From: Frankiales bacterium
GTDB lineage: Bacteria > Actinomycetota > Actinomycetes > Mycobacteriales > SCTD01
Direction: 5' to 3'
Length of the DNA: 6,104 bases
Assembly: GCA_025464695.1 (NCBI GenBank)
Contig: JAODNQ010000154.1
Span: forward strand, 1 to 6,104
Part shown: one piece after another, positions 5,683-6,104 of the stretch
Layout of the letters: every line of letters begins with the position of its first letter
How positions within the stretch are numbered: the stretch's first letter is position 1
The notes under the pieces: model-generated
What the model was told of the DNA's origin: nothing
The model's input: the letters and a program-made list of their open reading frames with translations, nothing else
Databases searched by the model: none
Program-made: the position numbers and the translations under genes

Positions 5683-5709
5683 GGGGGAGTGCCCACAGGG
5701 CGCTCCCCC
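5683..5709 (+). terminator. Strong hairpin terminator after rpsO
   Basis: GGGGGAGTGCCC (5683-5694) pairs with GGGCGCTCCCCC (5698-5709) over 12 bp, including one T-G wobble, with a 3-nt ACA loop. It starts 10 nt after the rpsO stop and is followed by a pyrimidine-rich tail (TCTCGGCTTCC) rather than a U-tract. It may terminate rpsO mRNA fully or partly, or be a processing site if transcription continues into pnp. Confidence 0.75.
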
Positions 5710-5806
5710 TCTCGGCTTCCAGGACCTGGGAGTCGGCACCACCCGCACGACCCCGTCGCCCGGCAACACCGCCGGTCGACGCAGACGAGCCGCCCCGGGA
5801 GCACCA

Positions 5807-5827
5807 CCTCGGGACCGGTCCTCGGGA
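5807..5827. repeat. Palindrome with duplicated flanks in the rpsO-pnp spacer
   Basis: GGACCGGTCC (5812-5821) is a perfect 10-bp palindrome. It is overlapped by two copies of CCTCGGGA starting at 5807 and 5820, 13 bp apart. It lies about 100 bp upstream of the pnp start, where a promoter or regulatory site could be. Function is not known, and in such GC-rich DNA this may be chance. Confidence 0.35.
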
Positions 5828-5912
5828 GTGGCGACCTGGACACCCGGGCCGCTTCCACTGACGACCGGCCCCGCGCGACGACCCCGGGCACGGCTCCGCA
5901 GTGAAGAGGAGA

Positions 5913-5927
5913 CCTCCATGACGGAGG
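5913..5927 (+). promoter_or_regulatory. Hairpin placing the pnp start codon in its loop
   Basis: CCTCC (5913-5917), immediately before the ATG, is exactly complementary to GGAGG (5923-5927) in codons 2-4, with ATGAC as the 5-nt loop. The same bases can pair with GGAG within the ribosome-binding site (AGGAG, 5907-5911). The start region can therefore adopt alternative pairings that could tune pnp translation. Confidence 0.35.
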
Positions 5928-6104
5928 AGCAGGAGAGCTACGTCTACGGCAGCGAGTTCGTCGACGCCGTGATCGAGAACCCCGGTGGCAAGCGGACGAT
6001 CCGCTTCGAGACGGGCCGCCTGGCCAAGCAGGCCGCCGGCGCCGTCACCATCTACCTCGGCGACACGATGGTGCTCAGCGCCACCACCGCCAGCAAGCGT
6101 CCCA
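5918..6104 (+). CDS. pnp: Polyribonucleotide nucleotidyltransferase (PNPase), N-terminal part only
   Basis: PNPase is a 3'-to-5' phosphorolytic exoribonuclease. Only 62 codons plus one base are inside the window, out of a usual 700-plus residues. The visible part carries the start of the first RNase PH domain: [20 protein letters not shown] (25-44) followed by [18 protein letters not shown] (45-62), which matches actinobacterial PNPases closely. The ATG at 5918 is supported by AGGAG (5907-5911) with a 6-nt spacer, and the N-terminus length fits homologues. The gene lies 245 bp downstream of rpsO behind a strong hairpin, so it probably has its own promoter in the spacer, although I could not pick a clear -10 element. 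Confidence 0.95.
   Translation, partial: MTEEQESYVYGSEFVDAVIENPGGKRTIRFETGRLAKQAAGAVTIYLGDTMVLSATTASKRP

Noticed and set aside
5689..5904. 71-codon plus-strand frame (and a 91-codon minus-strand frame at 5644-5919) in the rpsO-pnp spacer
   Set aside because: The plus frame starts inside the terminator hairpin and lacks a ribosome-binding site; both translations are Pro/Arg/Ser-rich without domain features.

Overview
The window is very GC-rich, with strong G/C at third codon positions and frequent GTG starts. It carries the conserved actinobacterial translation and RNA-processing cluster in its usual order, so I read it as chromosomal DNA from a high-GC actinomycete. I cannot name the genus.

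Layout. Bases 1-2696 form a tightly packed plus-strand operon: the 3' end of a DUF503/YlxP gene, rbfA, a DHH-family phosphoesterase (NrnA/CnpB type) and truB. The first gap is 2 nt, and the next two junctions are 4-nt GTGA overlaps. From 2706 to 3437, on the minus strand, lies a gene for a small secreted matrixin-like zinc protease. It is convergent with truB and divergent from ribF. A 160-bp divergent intergenic region (3438-3597) contains a perfect 8-bp inverted repeat. ribF (3598-4521) is followed by a stand-alone receiver-domain response regulator (4616-4999). A 403-bp gap without genes (5000-5402) then holds a strong hairpin, a 15-bp-period G-rich tandem repeat, two 48-bp near-identical direct repeats rich in palindromes, and a probable rpsO promoter and leader. 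rpsO (5403-5672) ends in a textbook hairpin. A 245-bp spacer leads to the start of pnp (from 5918), which runs off the window.

How the genes fit together. RbfA matures the 30S subunit, TruB makes pseudouridine 55 in tRNA, S15 nucleates the 30S platform, PNPase degrades RNA, and the DHH enzyme clears very short RNAs and/or pAp and cyclic-di-AMP products. RibF makes FMN and FAD. The protease and the orphan response regulator are the two genes that do not belong to the conserved core and look like lineage-specific insertions.

I found no mobile element, CRISPR array, tRNA or rRNA, and no clear new multi-gene system. The least explained part is the 5000-5402 gap, especially its paired palindromic repeats.
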